A DNA stretch of 9,150 bases from Oscillospiraceae bacterium (GTDB taxonomy: Bacteria > Bacillota_A > Clostridia > Oscillospirales > Oscillospiraceae). The stretch's first letter is position 1, and each line of letters begins with the position of its first letter. This document shows positions 1 through 6,460 of this stretch, in pieces. The stretch spans positions 1-9,150 of the forward strand of contig JAETOP010000132.1 in the NCBI GenBank assembly GCA_021771675.1. Reading direction: 5' to 3'. The notes beneath the pieces were generated by a model. The model worked only from the letters and a program-made list of their open reading frames with translations, did no database searches and was not told the DNA's origin. The translations under genes were made by a program, and so were the position numbers.

Positions 1-173
1 GACGGAAGGATTGCAGTCTGCTTAGCGCACTCCTTGTGCGCCTGTGGCGCACAACTCGCACACACGCAGCCTGGAATGTATTTTCCGCCACGCACATGTC
101 GCGGCGGAAAATGATCCTGATTTTATTCGCCGCTGCGGCGGCGAACTCTGCGAGGCCTTTTTCGACACGCTGG
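1..173. other. Hairpin-dense intergenic region, no supported gene
   Basis: I see no gene here with a ribosome binding site or a recognisable product. One plus-strand frame ends in TAG at 23-25 after only seven codons and could be the tail of an upstream gene, but it is too short to support. The stretch carries several inverted repeats. GCGCAC at 25-30 can pair with GTGCGC at 36-41, and that same GTGCGC can instead pair with GCGCAC at 47-52. TTTTCCGCC at 81-89 pairs with GGCGGAAAA at 103-111. TTCGCCGC at 126-133 pairs with GCGGCGAA at 138-145 across a 4-base loop. Such hairpin-rich spacers are often multicopy intergenic repeats in Clostridia; that last point is inference. Confidence 0.5.
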
Positions 174-205
174 GAAAGGGAACCCCTTCGGTTCCCTTTC
201 TTTTT
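174..205 (+). terminator. Intrinsic terminator upstream of htrA
   Basis: A perfect 10-bp stem (GAAAGGGAAC at 174-183 with GTTCCCTTTC at 191-200) closes a 7-base loop and is followed directly by five T residues at 201-205. This is a textbook Rho-independent terminator on the plus strand. It should end a transcript arriving from the left of the window, which separates htrA from the upstream unit and argues that htrA has its own promoter between about 206 and 320. Confidence 0.9.
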
Positions 206-335
206 AACTCGTGAGACAAAAATGGATGGTTTGTCCAGCAAAGGAAGATTTCAAATATCGTTATCGAAGCGTACATATTTTTTTCATATGTGGCCTTTAA
301 GATGGGAGACAAATAAAAAACAAGGAGGACCCTCC
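206..335 (+). promoter_or_regulatory. Leader and probable promoter region of htrA
   Basis: This AT-rich stretch lies between the upstream terminator and the protease start codon and must hold the htrA promoter if the terminator works. I see no good -35/-10 pair; the best is TTTCAA at 249-254 with TACATA at 272-277, which is weak. A 6-bp inverted repeat, ACATAT at 273-278 with ATATGT at 286-291, overlaps that area and could be an operator. The ribosome binding site AAGGAGGA lies at 322-329, six bases before the ATG at 336. Its GGAGG is followed by CCTCC at 331-335, so the two could pair locally. Confidence 0.45.
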
Positions 336-1676
336 ATGGAAAACAATGAAAATGAATACAGCTCCTTCGCTTCTCAGCAGGAGCACCCCCCTGTCTCCCA
401 GCCGGCAGAGCCAGTTATTCCCCAACATAACCGAGAAAAGAAGCGTCCCCTGTTCCGGACCCTGGTCAGCGTGGCGTTGGTGCTGGCTCTGGTGGCAGGC
501 GGCTGCGGCCTGACCTACAGCGTCATCAACAGCCAGTGGGAGGAAAAAACCGCCATGGATGCGGCAGCCCTGGAGCAGATGAAGCAAAAACTGAACGTCC
601 TTCAGGTCACTCCCACTGAAAATCTTTCCTATGCCGCTGAGGCAGGCATGATGAGTCCCAAGCTGGTGTACCAGAACAATGCAAAAAGCGTTGTGGGTAT
701 CTCCAGCACCGTTCAGTCTGTTTCCTTCGGCGGCCAGACCCGGCAGGGCACCTCCACCGGTTCCGGCTTCATCCTCACCGAGGACGGTTATGTGGTCACC
801 AATTATCACGTGGTTGAAGGTGCCATCTCCGTTAAGGTGGTAATGGACAGCGAAGAATACAAAGCCGAAGTAGTTGGCTACGATTCACTGAACGACGTAG
901 CCGTGGTGAAAATCGATGCAAAGGGCCTTCCCGCCGTGACCCTGGGAAGCAGTGACAATCTGAGCATTGGCGACATGGTTGTGGCCATTGGCAATCCCCT
1001 GGGCTCTCTCACCGCTACCCTTACTGTGGGCTATGTCAGCGGCAAGGATCGCCAGGTCTCCACCGACTCTCAGACCGTGATCAATATGATCCAAACTGAT
1101 GCCGCCATCAACTCCGGTAACTCCGGCGGCCCCCTGTTCAACATGTATGGCGAAGTGGTGGGCATCACCTCCGCCAAGTATTCCGGAACCACCTCCTCCG
1201 GCGCCTCTATCGAGGGCATCAGCTTTGCCATCCCCATCGATGATGTGATGAACATCATCGGCGACCTGCGGGACTTTGGCTATGTCACCGGCGCTTACCT
1301 GGGCGTAAACGTGCTGGATACCGATGCCTCTGCTGCCGCCCTGTACGGTCTGCCCACCGGCTCTTACGTTGAATCCGTGGTAGAGAATGGCAGTGCCGAA
1401 AGAGCAGGTGTCCAGCCCAAAGACATTATCATCGGCCTGGGCGAATATGAGGTTTCCAACCGTTCCGAGCTCACCCGCACCCTGCGCCGGTTCAAAGCCG
1501 GAGACACCACTACCATCACTGTGATCCGTTCCGGCGAGCGCATCACCATGGACATCACACTGGACGAAAAGCCCAGGGATCTGAACTCCTCCACCGTCAC
1601 CGAGCCCACCATGCCTCAAAACGGCAACTATGACGAATGGTACAAATTCTTCTTCGGTGAAGACAATCAAGGTTAA
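336..1676 (+). CDS. htrA: Membrane-anchored HtrA/DegP-like serine protease with PDZ domain
   Basis: This 446-residue protein is a trypsin-like (family S1C) envelope protease, expected to degrade or refold damaged proteins outside the membrane. Residues 1-40 are a hydrophilic cytoplasmic tail rich in Gln and Pro. One membrane segment lies at about 41-62. The protease domain (about 110-310) shows the full triad: His158 in TNYHVV, Asp187 in NDVAV and Ser263 in GNSGGP. A single PDZ domain follows at about 318-410 (YLGVNV, AGVQPKDIIIGLG), then a short acidic tail. The ATG at 336 is chosen because AAGGAGGA sits six bases before it and the upstream terminator makes a longer protein unlikely, although the frame stays open back to base 3. 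The gene is monocistronic between two terminators. The Gly-Gly-Cys at 55-57 is not a convincing lipobox. Exact physiological substrates cannot be told from sequence. Confidence 0.95.
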   Translation: MENNENEYSSFASQQEHPPVSQPAEPVIPQHNREKKRPLFRTLVSVALVLALVAGGCGLTYSVINSQWEEKTAMDAAALEQMKQKLNVLQVTPTENLSYAAEAGMMSPKLVYQNNAKSVVGISSTVQSVSFGGQTRQGTSTGSGFILTEDGYVVTNYHVVEGAISVKVVMDSEEYKAEVVGYDSLNDVAVVKIDAKGLPAVTLGSSDNLSIGDMVVAIGNPLGSLTATLTVGYVSGKDRQVSTDSQTVINMIQTDAAINSGNSGGPLFNMYGEVVGITSAKYSGTTSSGASIEGISFAIPIDDVMNIIGDLRDFGYVTGAYLGVNVLDTDASAAALYGLPTGSYVESVVENGSAERAGVQPKDIIIGLGEYEVSNRSELTRTLRRFKAGDTTTITVIRSGERITMDITLDEKPRDLNSSTVTEPTMPQNGNYDEWYKFFFGEDNQG

Positions 1677-1683
1677 TCTTTCC

Positions 1684-1720
1684 TTTCCCCTCTCCGTTTC
1701 TTGGAGAGGGGAAATTTTTT
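1684..1720 (+). terminator. Intrinsic terminator after htrA
   Basis: A perfect 12-bp stem (TTTCCCCTCTCC at 1684-1695 with GGAGAGGGGAAA at 1703-1714) closes a 7-base loop and runs into six T residues at 1715-1720. It begins seven bases after the htrA stop codon. The last T of the tract is also the first base of the first candidate 0A box, so terminator and downstream control region abut. Confidence 0.95.
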
Positions 1721-1736
1721 GTCGAAAGATGTCGAT
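1720..1736 (+). promoter_or_regulatory. Tandem candidate 0A boxes (Spo0A-type operator)
   Basis: TGTCGAA at 1720-1726 matches the Spo0A binding consensus exactly, and TGTCGAT at 1730-1736 matches six of seven. The two lie in the same orientation exactly 10 bp apart, as in tandem sites bound by adjacent Spo0A monomers. They are centred about 59 and 49 bases upstream of the predicted start of transcription of the next gene, which itself encodes a Spo0A-type DNA-binding domain. Autoregulation is an inference. Confidence 0.55.
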
Positions 1737-1746
1737 GGAGAAAGAA

Positions 1747-1775
1747 TTGAAAACTGGGCAAAAATGTGCTATTCT
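1747..1775 (+). promoter_or_regulatory. Extended -10 promoter for the Spo0A-like regulator
   Basis: TTGAAA at 1747-1752 and TATTCT at 1770-1775 are separated by 17 bp, and a TGC at 1767-1769 gives an extended -10 element. Transcription should begin near 1782. This helps choose the translation start, because the strong GGAGG at 1783-1787 would then lie at the extreme 5' end of the message. Confidence 0.65.
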
Positions 1776-1816
1776 AGTCTTTGGAGGACATTTTGGTTGG
1801 CAAAGGTGGGAAGAAC

Positions 1817-2566
1817 TTGGACAGGTTAACGCTGATGATTGTGGATGACAGCGCACTGTTTCGGGAGGCCCTGGAGGAAGCGCTTTCCGACGCTTACACA
1901 ATCTATTCTTTCAGCAATGGCAGAGAAGCTTTGGAAGCTGCTACTGATGTGAAGCCGGATGTGATGATTCTGGATCTGATGCTGCCGCAGTTGGATGGCG
2001 TCACTTTACTCCACGAAATCCAGAGTGCCGGACTGCGTCCCATGGTGCTGGCAGTCACCCGTTTCTTCAACGAATATGTTCTGGAATCCGCCCAGGAGCT
2101 GGGTATCGGCTACATCATCCGTAAGCCCTGCACCCCCGCCGCCGTCTCTCAGCGGGTTCGGGATTTGTGCAGGCGGCTGAATTCCAGGCTGGAAAAGCCG
2201 GTGGATCCGGTTCAATATGTCACCGAGCAGATCAAGCTCCTGCGGTTCTCCCCACGGCACAACGGCTCCAACTATATAAGGGAAGCTGTACTTTTGATGT
2301 ATCAGCGGCCGAATATTTCCATCACCAAGGAACTCTACCCCTCCGTAGGCGCTCAGTTTGGCAGCAATGCCCTCCAGGTGGAGCGCTCCATCCGCAGCGC
2401 CATCAATGCAGCCTGGAAGCAGCCCGGGAAGGATCGCTGGGCTCAGCTTTTCCCGCCTGATTTGCAAGGGCATATCCCCCGCCCCAGCAACGGCGTTCTC
2501 ATCGCCCGTCTGGCAGAAGATCTGCGGGCAAAACTTAGCCAGGAATCGGAGGAAAATGAAAAATAA
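1817..2566 (+). CDS. Orphan response regulator with Spo0A-type C-terminal DNA-binding domain
   Basis: The protein has about 249 residues counted from TTG 1817. The receiver domain (about 4-120) has every key residue: acidic pair Asp10-Asp11, phospho-acceptor Asp53 in ILDLMLPQLDG, Thr81 and Lys103 in RKP. The second half (about 135-240) aligns by eye with the Spo0A output domain (Spo0A_C): YIREAV, SITKELYP, a recognition-helix region VERSIRSAI at 188-196, and RPSNGVLIARLAEDLR. Compared with my memory of Bacillus Spo0A, the SR just before VER is replaced by Leu-Gln. TTG 1817 is preferred: AAAGGTGG lies seven bases upstream and the start sits where receivers normally begin. TTG 1793, five bases after GGAGG, is a real alternative. 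No histidine kinase lies next to it. It is not in the usual spo0A neighbourhood (spoIVB, recN), so it may be a paralogue rather than the sporulation master regulator. Confidence 0.88.
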   Translation: MDRLTLMIVDDSALFREALEEALSDAYTIYSFSNGREALEAATDVKPDVMILDLMLPQLDGVTLLHEIQSAGLRPMVLAVTRFFNEYVLESAQELGIGYIIRKPCTPAAVSQRVRDLCRRLNSRLEKPVDPVQYVTEQIKLLRFSPRHNGSNYIREAVLLMYQRPNISITKELYPSVGAQFGSNALQVERSIRSAINAAWKQPGKDRWAQLFPPDLQGHIPRPSNGVLIARLAEDLRAKLSQESEENEK

Positions 2567-2569
2567 TGT

Positions 2570-2598
2570 TTGACAAATCAGGATTTTGCCTATATAAT
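2570..2598 (+). promoter_or_regulatory. Perfect-consensus sigma-A promoter for yceD-rpmF
   Basis: TTGACA at 2570-2575 and TATAAT at 2593-2598 are both exact consensus hexamers with an ideal 17-bp spacer. Transcription should begin near 2605, giving a leader of about 25 bases. The -35 box begins three bases after the stop codon of the regulator. Such a strong promoter suits a ribosomal protein gene needed in bulk. It also shows that an apparent translation start at TTG 2570 is part of the promoter. Confidence 0.93.
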
Positions 2599-2629
2599 AT
2601 CTAAGCATGACTGCGAGGAGGGGAAAGGT

Positions 2630-3130
2630 ATGCTGCTTGGGCTTTCCAAGATTATTGACAGTCCCGGCGCCAGCATCGCTTTTTCCACCAGCGTAGATCT
2701 GAGCGACCTTCGTTACGGCGTGTCGTATCCGGTTTCCGAGCCTGTAGTGGCCCAGGGCGTGGTGCGCAACACCGCCGGCGTCCTGCTGATGAAGGGCAGT
2801 GTCACCACCACCATTCACGGCATCTGTGACCGCTGCGCAGCGGAATTTAACCGGGACATTGATTTTCCCATTGATGTGGTTCTGGTGACTGAGCTGGTTA
2901 GCGAGGAAAACGAAGACGAATGGGTATTTCCTCTTGAGGGGGACAGCGCCGACTTGGATGACATTGTGCGGACAGTATTCGTTCTGAATCTGGATTCCAA
3001 GCTGCTGTGCAAGGACGACTGCAAGGGTCTGTGCCCCAGGTGCGGCAAGAACCTGAATGACGCCCCCTGCCTCTGTCAGAAGGAGCTCGACCCCCGATTT
3101 GCTGCTTTAGGGCAGCTTCTGGAGAAGTAA
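2630..3130 (+). CDS. YceD-family (DUF177) protein with cysteine clusters
   Basis: This 166-residue protein belongs to the YceD/DUF177 family, which is widely found directly upstream of rpmF, as here. In bacteria and plastids the family is linked to 23S rRNA accumulation and ribosome assembly. The sequence shows CDRC at 66-69 and a second cluster at 127-149 with the family-typical DDCKGLCPRCGKNL and further cysteines at 147 and 149, probably a metal-binding site. The ATG at 2630 is supported by AGGAGG at 2616-2621, eight bases upstream. An in-frame TTG at 2570 lies inside the -35 box and upstream of the predicted transcript start, so it is not used. Forty-nine bases separate the gene from rpmF with no terminator, so the two are probably cotranscribed. 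Confidence 0.9.
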   Translation: MLLGLSKIIDSPGASIAFSTSVDLSDLRYGVSYPVSEPVVAQGVVRNTAGVLLMKGSVTTTIHGICDRCAAEFNRDIDFPIDVVLVTELVSEENEDEWVFPLEGDSADLDDIVRTVFVLNLDSKLLCKDDCKGLCPRCGKNLNDAPCLCQKELDPRFAALGQLLEK

Positions 3131-3179
3131 ACCAATATTTGAATGCTGTTAAAAGCAGTTTTACCAAGGAGGTGTCACC

Positions 3180-3365
3180 ATGGCTGTCCCTAAGTGTAAA
3201 GTGTCCAAGGCCCGCCGCGATAAGCGCCGTGGCTCCAACTGGAAGCTCTCCGCTCCCAGCGTTGCGGTTTGCCCCAAGTGCGGTGAACCCGTCATGCCCC
3301 ACAGAGCTTGCAAGGCTTGCGGCACCTACAACGGCCGTCAGGTTGTGGCTGTTGAGGCTGAGTAA
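3180..3365 (+). CDS. rpmF: Large ribosomal subunit protein bL32
   Basis: This 61-residue basic protein is ribosomal protein L32. It opens with the characteristic MAVPKCKVSKARRDKRR, followed by the WKLSAP segment. It has a complete zinc-ribbon pattern with CPKC at 31-34 and CKAC at 44-47, so it is the zinc-binding (C+) form. A very strong ribosome binding site, AAGGAGGTG at 3166-3174, lies just upstream. The length is normal for the family. It follows the YceD-family gene, an arrangement conserved across many bacteria, and is closed by a terminator. In many Firmicutes rpmF is followed by plsX; here the next gene is der. Confidence 0.97.
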   Translation: MAVPKCKVSKARRDKRRGSNWKLSAPSVAVCPKCGEPVMPHRACKACGTYNGRQVVAVEAE

Positions 3366-3373
3366 GGCAAATG

Positions 3374-3420
3374 CGGAAATATAAGAGGAAGGTTTCTGAG
3401 CCTTCCTCTTTTTCCGTTTT
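3374..3420 (+). terminator. Intrinsic terminator after rpmF
   Basis: A perfect 10-bp stem (AAGAGGAAGG at 3383-3392 with CCTTCCTCTT at 3401-3410) has an 8-base loop and is followed by T residues to 3413. An outer 6-bp extension (CGGAAA at 3374-3379 with TTTCCG at 3411-3416) is then followed by TTTT. It separates the yceD-rpmF unit from der. Confidence 0.9.
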
Positions 3421-3433
3421 TGACCATATGTTG

Positions 3434-3462
3434 TTGCTTTTTTATGGAAAATATGGCATAAT
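3434..3462 (+). promoter_or_regulatory. Extended -10 promoter for the der operon
   Basis: CATAAT at 3457-3462 matches five of six -10 bases and is preceded by TGG at 3454-3456, an extended -10 element. TTGCTT at 3434-3439 lies 17 bp upstream as a weak -35. Predicted transcription starts near 3469. It lies directly after the rpmF terminator, where a promoter for the der-plsY-gpsA run is needed. Confidence 0.6.
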
Positions 3463-3497
3463 ATATTGAATCTACCCATTGAAAGGATGTGATGTTC

Positions 3498-4829
3498 ATG
3501 GCAAAGCCATTGGTCGCCATTATTGGCCGGCCCAATGTGGGCAAATCCATGTTATTCAATAAGCTCACCGGTCAGCGAACCTCCATTGTGGAGGATACTC
3601 CCGGTGTAACCCGTGACCGGATCTACGGGGACTGTGAGTGGTGCGGCCGCACCTTCTCCCTGGTGGATACCGGCGGCATCGAGCCGGACACCGACAGCGA
3701 TATGCTGAAATTTATGCGCCGTCAGGCGGAAATCGGCATTGAGCTTGCAGACGCCATCATCATGGTCACGGACGTCCGCTCCGGCGTCACTGCAGCGGAC
3801 GAGGACGTGGCGGTGATGCTCCGCAAATCCGGCAAGCCTGTAGCTCTGGCGGTGAACAAATGTGACGCCGTAGGCCCCACCAATCCGGATGTGTATGAAT
3901 TTTACACCCTGGGCATCGGCGACCTGTTCGAGACTTCCGCCGTTCACGGCCACGGTACCGGGGACCTGCTGGACTGGGTGCTGGAAAACATCCCCGAAAG
4001 CGACAGTCAGGGTCAGGATGAGGACGAAATCAAGGTAGCCATTGTGGGCAAGCCCAACGTGGGCAAATCCAGTCTGCTGAACCGGATTCTGGGAGAGGAA
4101 CGGGTCATCGTCTCCAACATCGCAGGCACCACCCGAGACGCCATCGACTCCTACTATGAGAACGACACCGGGAAATACTGCTTCATCGACACCGCCGGGA
4201 TGCGCCGGAAGAGCAAGGTGGACGACATCATCGAAAAATATTCCAATATGCGTACCATCAGTGCTATTGACCGGGCGGACGTATGCCTGATTTTGGTGGA
4301 TGCCAACGAGGGCGTCACCGAGCAGGACACCAAAATCGCCGGGTTGGTTCATGAGGCGGGCAAGGCGGCCGTCATCGTGGTAAACAAATGGGACGCCGTG
4401 GCCGACAAGGAAACCAATACCATGCGGGACATGGAGCAGAATGTGCGTCAGGGTCTGAGCTACATGCTCTACGCTCCTGTGGTGTTTCTCTCCGCCCTCA
4501 CCGGCCAGCGGGTGGACAAGCTCTTCCAGGTGATTCAGGATGTCCACGCCCAAAACACCAAGCGGATCACCACCGGCGCCCTGAACAGCGTCCTGGCTGA
4601 TGCCACCGCCCGGGTCCAGCCTCCCACGGACAAAGGACGGCGTCTGAAAATCTACTATATGACCCAGGCCAGCACCAAGCCCCCCCATTTCGTCATCTTC
4701 TGCAACGACGCAAGACTCTTCCACTTCTCCTATCAGCGCTATCTGGAAAACCAGATTCGGGAGGTCTTCGGCCTCCAGGGCACGCCGGTGCGCATCACCA
4801 TCCGCCAGAAGGGCGACAAGGAGGAGTAA
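3498..4829 (+). CDS. der: Ribosome biogenesis GTPase Der (EngA)
   Basis: Der is an essential GTPase with two tandem G domains that helps mature the 50S ribosomal subunit. Domain 1 shows GRPNVGKS at 10-17, DTPGVTRDR, DTGG at 57-60 and NKCD at 120-123. Domain 2 shows GKPNVGKS at 184-191, SNIAGTTRD, DTAG at 231-234 and NKWD at 296-299. The KH-like C-terminal domain spans about 355-440. At 443 residues the length is normal. After the first P-loop the usual Thr is Met18 (GKSML), which should leave the nucleotide-binding Lys16 and Ser17 intact. ATG 3498 is chosen over GTG 3489 and ATG 3492 because AAGGATGTGAT at 3483-3493 matches the extended anti-Shine-Dalgarno complement with one mismatch and the product begins with the usual MAKP. 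It is the first gene of the run that continues into plsY. Confidence 0.97.
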   Translation: MAKPLVAIIGRPNVGKSMLFNKLTGQRTSIVEDTPGVTRDRIYGDCEWCGRTFSLVDTGGIEPDTDSDMLKFMRRQAEIGIELADAIIMVTDVRSGVTAADEDVAVMLRKSGKPVALAVNKCDAVGPTNPDVYEFYTLGIGDLFETSAVHGHGTGDLLDWVLENIPESDSQGQDEDEIKVAIVGKPNVGKSSLLNRILGEERVIVSNIAGTTRDAIDSYYENDTGKYCFIDTAGMRRKSKVDDIIEKYSNMRTISAIDRADVCLILVDANEGVTEQDTKIAGLVHEAGKAAVIVVNKWDAVADKETNTMRDMEQNVRQGLSYMLYAPVVFLSALTGQRVDKLFQVIQDVHAQNTKRITTGALNSVLADATARVQPPTDKGRRLKIYYMTQASTKPPHFVIFCNDARLFHFSYQRYLENQIREVFGLQGTPVRITIRQKGDKEE

Positions 4830-4835
4830 GCTTCC

Positions 4836-5462
4836 ATGGCATTCAATGTGCTGATTATTGTTGTTGTCAGCTATTTTCTGGGCAATCTCAACGGCGCCAT
4901 CCTCCTCTCCCGGCTGCTGGTTCATGACGATGTGCGCCGCCATGGCAGCGGCAACGCAGGCTTCACCAATTTCTTCCGGAATTACGGCGGTCTGACCTCC
5001 CTGCTGGTGATTTTCATCGATGCCGCCAAGGCGGTAGCCGCCTGCGCTCTGGGCCGGTGGCTGCTGAGCGCCCAGGGCCTTGGGCTGGAGGGCGCTGTTC
5101 TGGCGGCGGTAGCCGTAGGGTTGGGCCATGATTTTCCCGTCCTGCTGGGCCTCCACGGGGGCAAGGGCATCGTCTGCGGCTGTGCCAGCGCCCTGATGCT
5201 GGACTGGCGGGTGGGGCTGGTGGCCTTGGCCGTTTTTGCACTGGTGTATTTTACCACCAGGTACGTCTCCCTCAGCTCCGTGCTGGGTGCTGTTGCGCTG
5301 GGCATCAGCTTTGCCTGCTGGCATTCTGACAGGCCTTGGGCCGTGGCCGGGTGCAGCGCCATGTGTCTGCTGGCCATTATTATGCACCGGGAGAACATCC
5401 TTCGGCTGGCAAACCGAACCGAACGCAAAACCGATTTTTTCAAAAAGGAGCAGCACGAATGA
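4836..5462 (+). CDS. plsY: Acyl-phosphate:glycerol-3-phosphate acyltransferase PlsY
   Basis: PlsY is an integral membrane enzyme that transfers a fatty acyl group from acyl-phosphate to glycerol 3-phosphate, the first committed step of phospholipid synthesis in most Gram-positive bacteria. The 208-residue protein is strongly hydrophobic with several membrane spans. The three family motifs are visible: HGSGNAGFTNFFRNYG at 36-51, GHDFPVLLGLHGGKG at 97-111 and RYVSLSSVLGA at 142-152. The start is six bases after the der stop; its ribosome binding site AAGGAGG at 4818-4824 lies inside the end of der with an 11-base spacing. Its stop overlaps the gpsA start (ATGA), so translation is probably coupled and the substrate-making and substrate-using enzymes are produced together. 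No plsX is seen in this window. Confidence 0.95.
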   Translation: MAFNVLIIVVVSYFLGNLNGAILLSRLLVHDDVRRHGSGNAGFTNFFRNYGGLTSLLVIFIDAAKAVAACALGRWLLSAQGLGLEGAVLAAVAVGLGHDFPVLLGLHGGKGIVCGCASALMLDWRVGLVALAVFALVYFTTRYVSLSSVLGAVALGISFACWHSDRPWAVAGCSAMCLLAIIMHRENILRLANRTERKTDFFKKEQHE

Positions 5463-6460
5463 AAACCACTGTCATCGGCGCCGGTGCCTGGGGCACGGCC
5501 CTGGCCATTCTCCTGTGCAAAAACGGACATGACGTCACGCTCTGGTGCAGAAGTGTTGCCCGGGCCGCCGAAATTCAATCCTCCCGGCGCAATCCCAGGC
5601 TCCCCAAGGCGCCCCTGCCGGAAAATCTGACCATCTCCGCCGACCCCAGCTGCGTGGGGGATTGTGGCATGGTGGTAATCGCCTGTCCCTCCTTCCCCAT
5701 CCGCCAGGTGCTGGCCACCGTGGCTCCCTTCCTTCCCAAGGGGGCGGTGCTGGTGTCCGTGACCAAGGGCATTGAAGAGGGCACGCTGCTTCGCATGAGC
5801 CAGATCGTCTCCCAGGTCACAGGGCAGGAGGATGTGGTGGCCCTCACCGGCCCCTGCCACGCCGAGGAGGTTGCCATCGGCATTCCAACCGGTTGTCTGG
5901 CCGCCTGTTCTGATCGGGAGCGGGCGGAATTTGTCCAAGACGCCTTTATGTCCGACACCTTCCGGGTGTATACCAGTCCGGACGTGGTGGGGGCGGAGCT
6001 GGGCGGTGCACTGAAAAATGTGATCGCCCTCTGCGCCGGCATTGCAGCGGGACTGGGCTTTGGGGACAACACCAAAGCCATGCTCATGACCAGGGGCCTC
6101 ACTGAAATGGCCCGGCTGGGGGTATCCCTGGGGGCCCAGAAGGATACTCTTGCAGGGCTCTCCGGCATTGGCGATCTGATCGTCACCTGCACCTCCTGCC
6201 ACTCCCGGAATAACCGGGCGGGCATTCTCATCGGCCAGGGTGCCACGCCAGAACAGGCCATGGAACAGGTGGGTGCAGTGGTGGAGGGCTATTACGCCGC
6301 CAAATCCGCCTGGGAGCTGTGCCAAAGGCAGCAGGTGGAAATGCCCATCATTCACGCCGCCTATGAGACACTGTATGAGCATGTGGATGCCCGGGAGGCC
6401 GTGGCGAGTCTGTTGACCCGTCAGCGAAAGGCAGAGTCGGAGGACGCGGGATGGCTGTAA
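5459..6460 (+). CDS. gpsA: NAD(P)-dependent glycerol-3-phosphate dehydrogenase
   Basis: GpsA reduces dihydroxyacetone phosphate to glycerol 3-phosphate, the backbone that PlsY acylates. The 333-residue cytoplasmic protein has a Rossmann nucleotide-binding motif GAGAWGTAL at 7-15, the SVTKGIEE segment with Lys103, LTGPCHAEEVA at 129-139, the catalytic-region Lys186 in GALKNV, and TRGLTEMARLG plus TCTSCHSRNNRAG in the C-terminal helical domain. In most homologues the third motif reads GPSHAEE; here the Ser is Cys133, a mild change. ATG 5459 overlaps the plsY stop by four bases and has AAGGAG at 5445-5450, eight bases upstream. Its 3' end overlaps the next gene by ten bases. Confidence 0.96.
   Translation: MKTTVIGAGAWGTALAILLCKNGHDVTLWCRSVARAAEIQSSRRNPRLPKAPLPENLTISADPSCVGDCGMVVIACPSFPIRQVLATVAPFLPKGAVLVSVTKGIEEGTLLRMSQIVSQVTGQEDVVALTGPCHAEEVAIGIPTGCLAACSDRERAEFVQDAFMSDTFRVYTSPDVVGAELGGALKNVIALCAGIAAGLGFGDNTKAMLMTRGLTEMARLGVSLGAQKDTLAGLSGIGDLIVTCTSCHSRNNRAGILIGQGATPEQAMEQVGAVVEGYYAAKSAWELCQRQQVEMPIIHAAYETLYEHVDAREAVASLLTRQRKAESEDAGWL

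Noticed and set aside
161..167. TTCGACA, a perfect 0A box in reverse orientation
   Set aside because: A single 7-mer is expected about once in a window this size, and it lies before a terminator inside a hairpin-rich spacer with no promoter to control.
3..335. In-frame open stretch extending the HtrA protein by more than 100 codons at the N-terminus
   Set aside because: It runs through a perfect intrinsic terminator, shows no coding character, and the ATG at 336 has an ideal ribosome binding site and gives the usual HtrA architecture.
501..506. Possible lipoprotein cysteine in HtrA (Ala-Gly-Gly-Cys)
   Set aside because: It lies inside a membrane segment after a 40-residue hydrophilic tail and does not match the lipobox spacing well.
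1781..1816. Longer N-terminus of the response regulator from TTG 1781
   Set aside because: The codon lies at or before the predicted transcription start and overlaps the GGAGG site, and receivers normally begin a few residues before the acidic pair.
885..1901. Long antisense open frame opposite htrA
   Set aside because: It crosses the htrA terminator and the regulator promoter and has the same artefactual composition.
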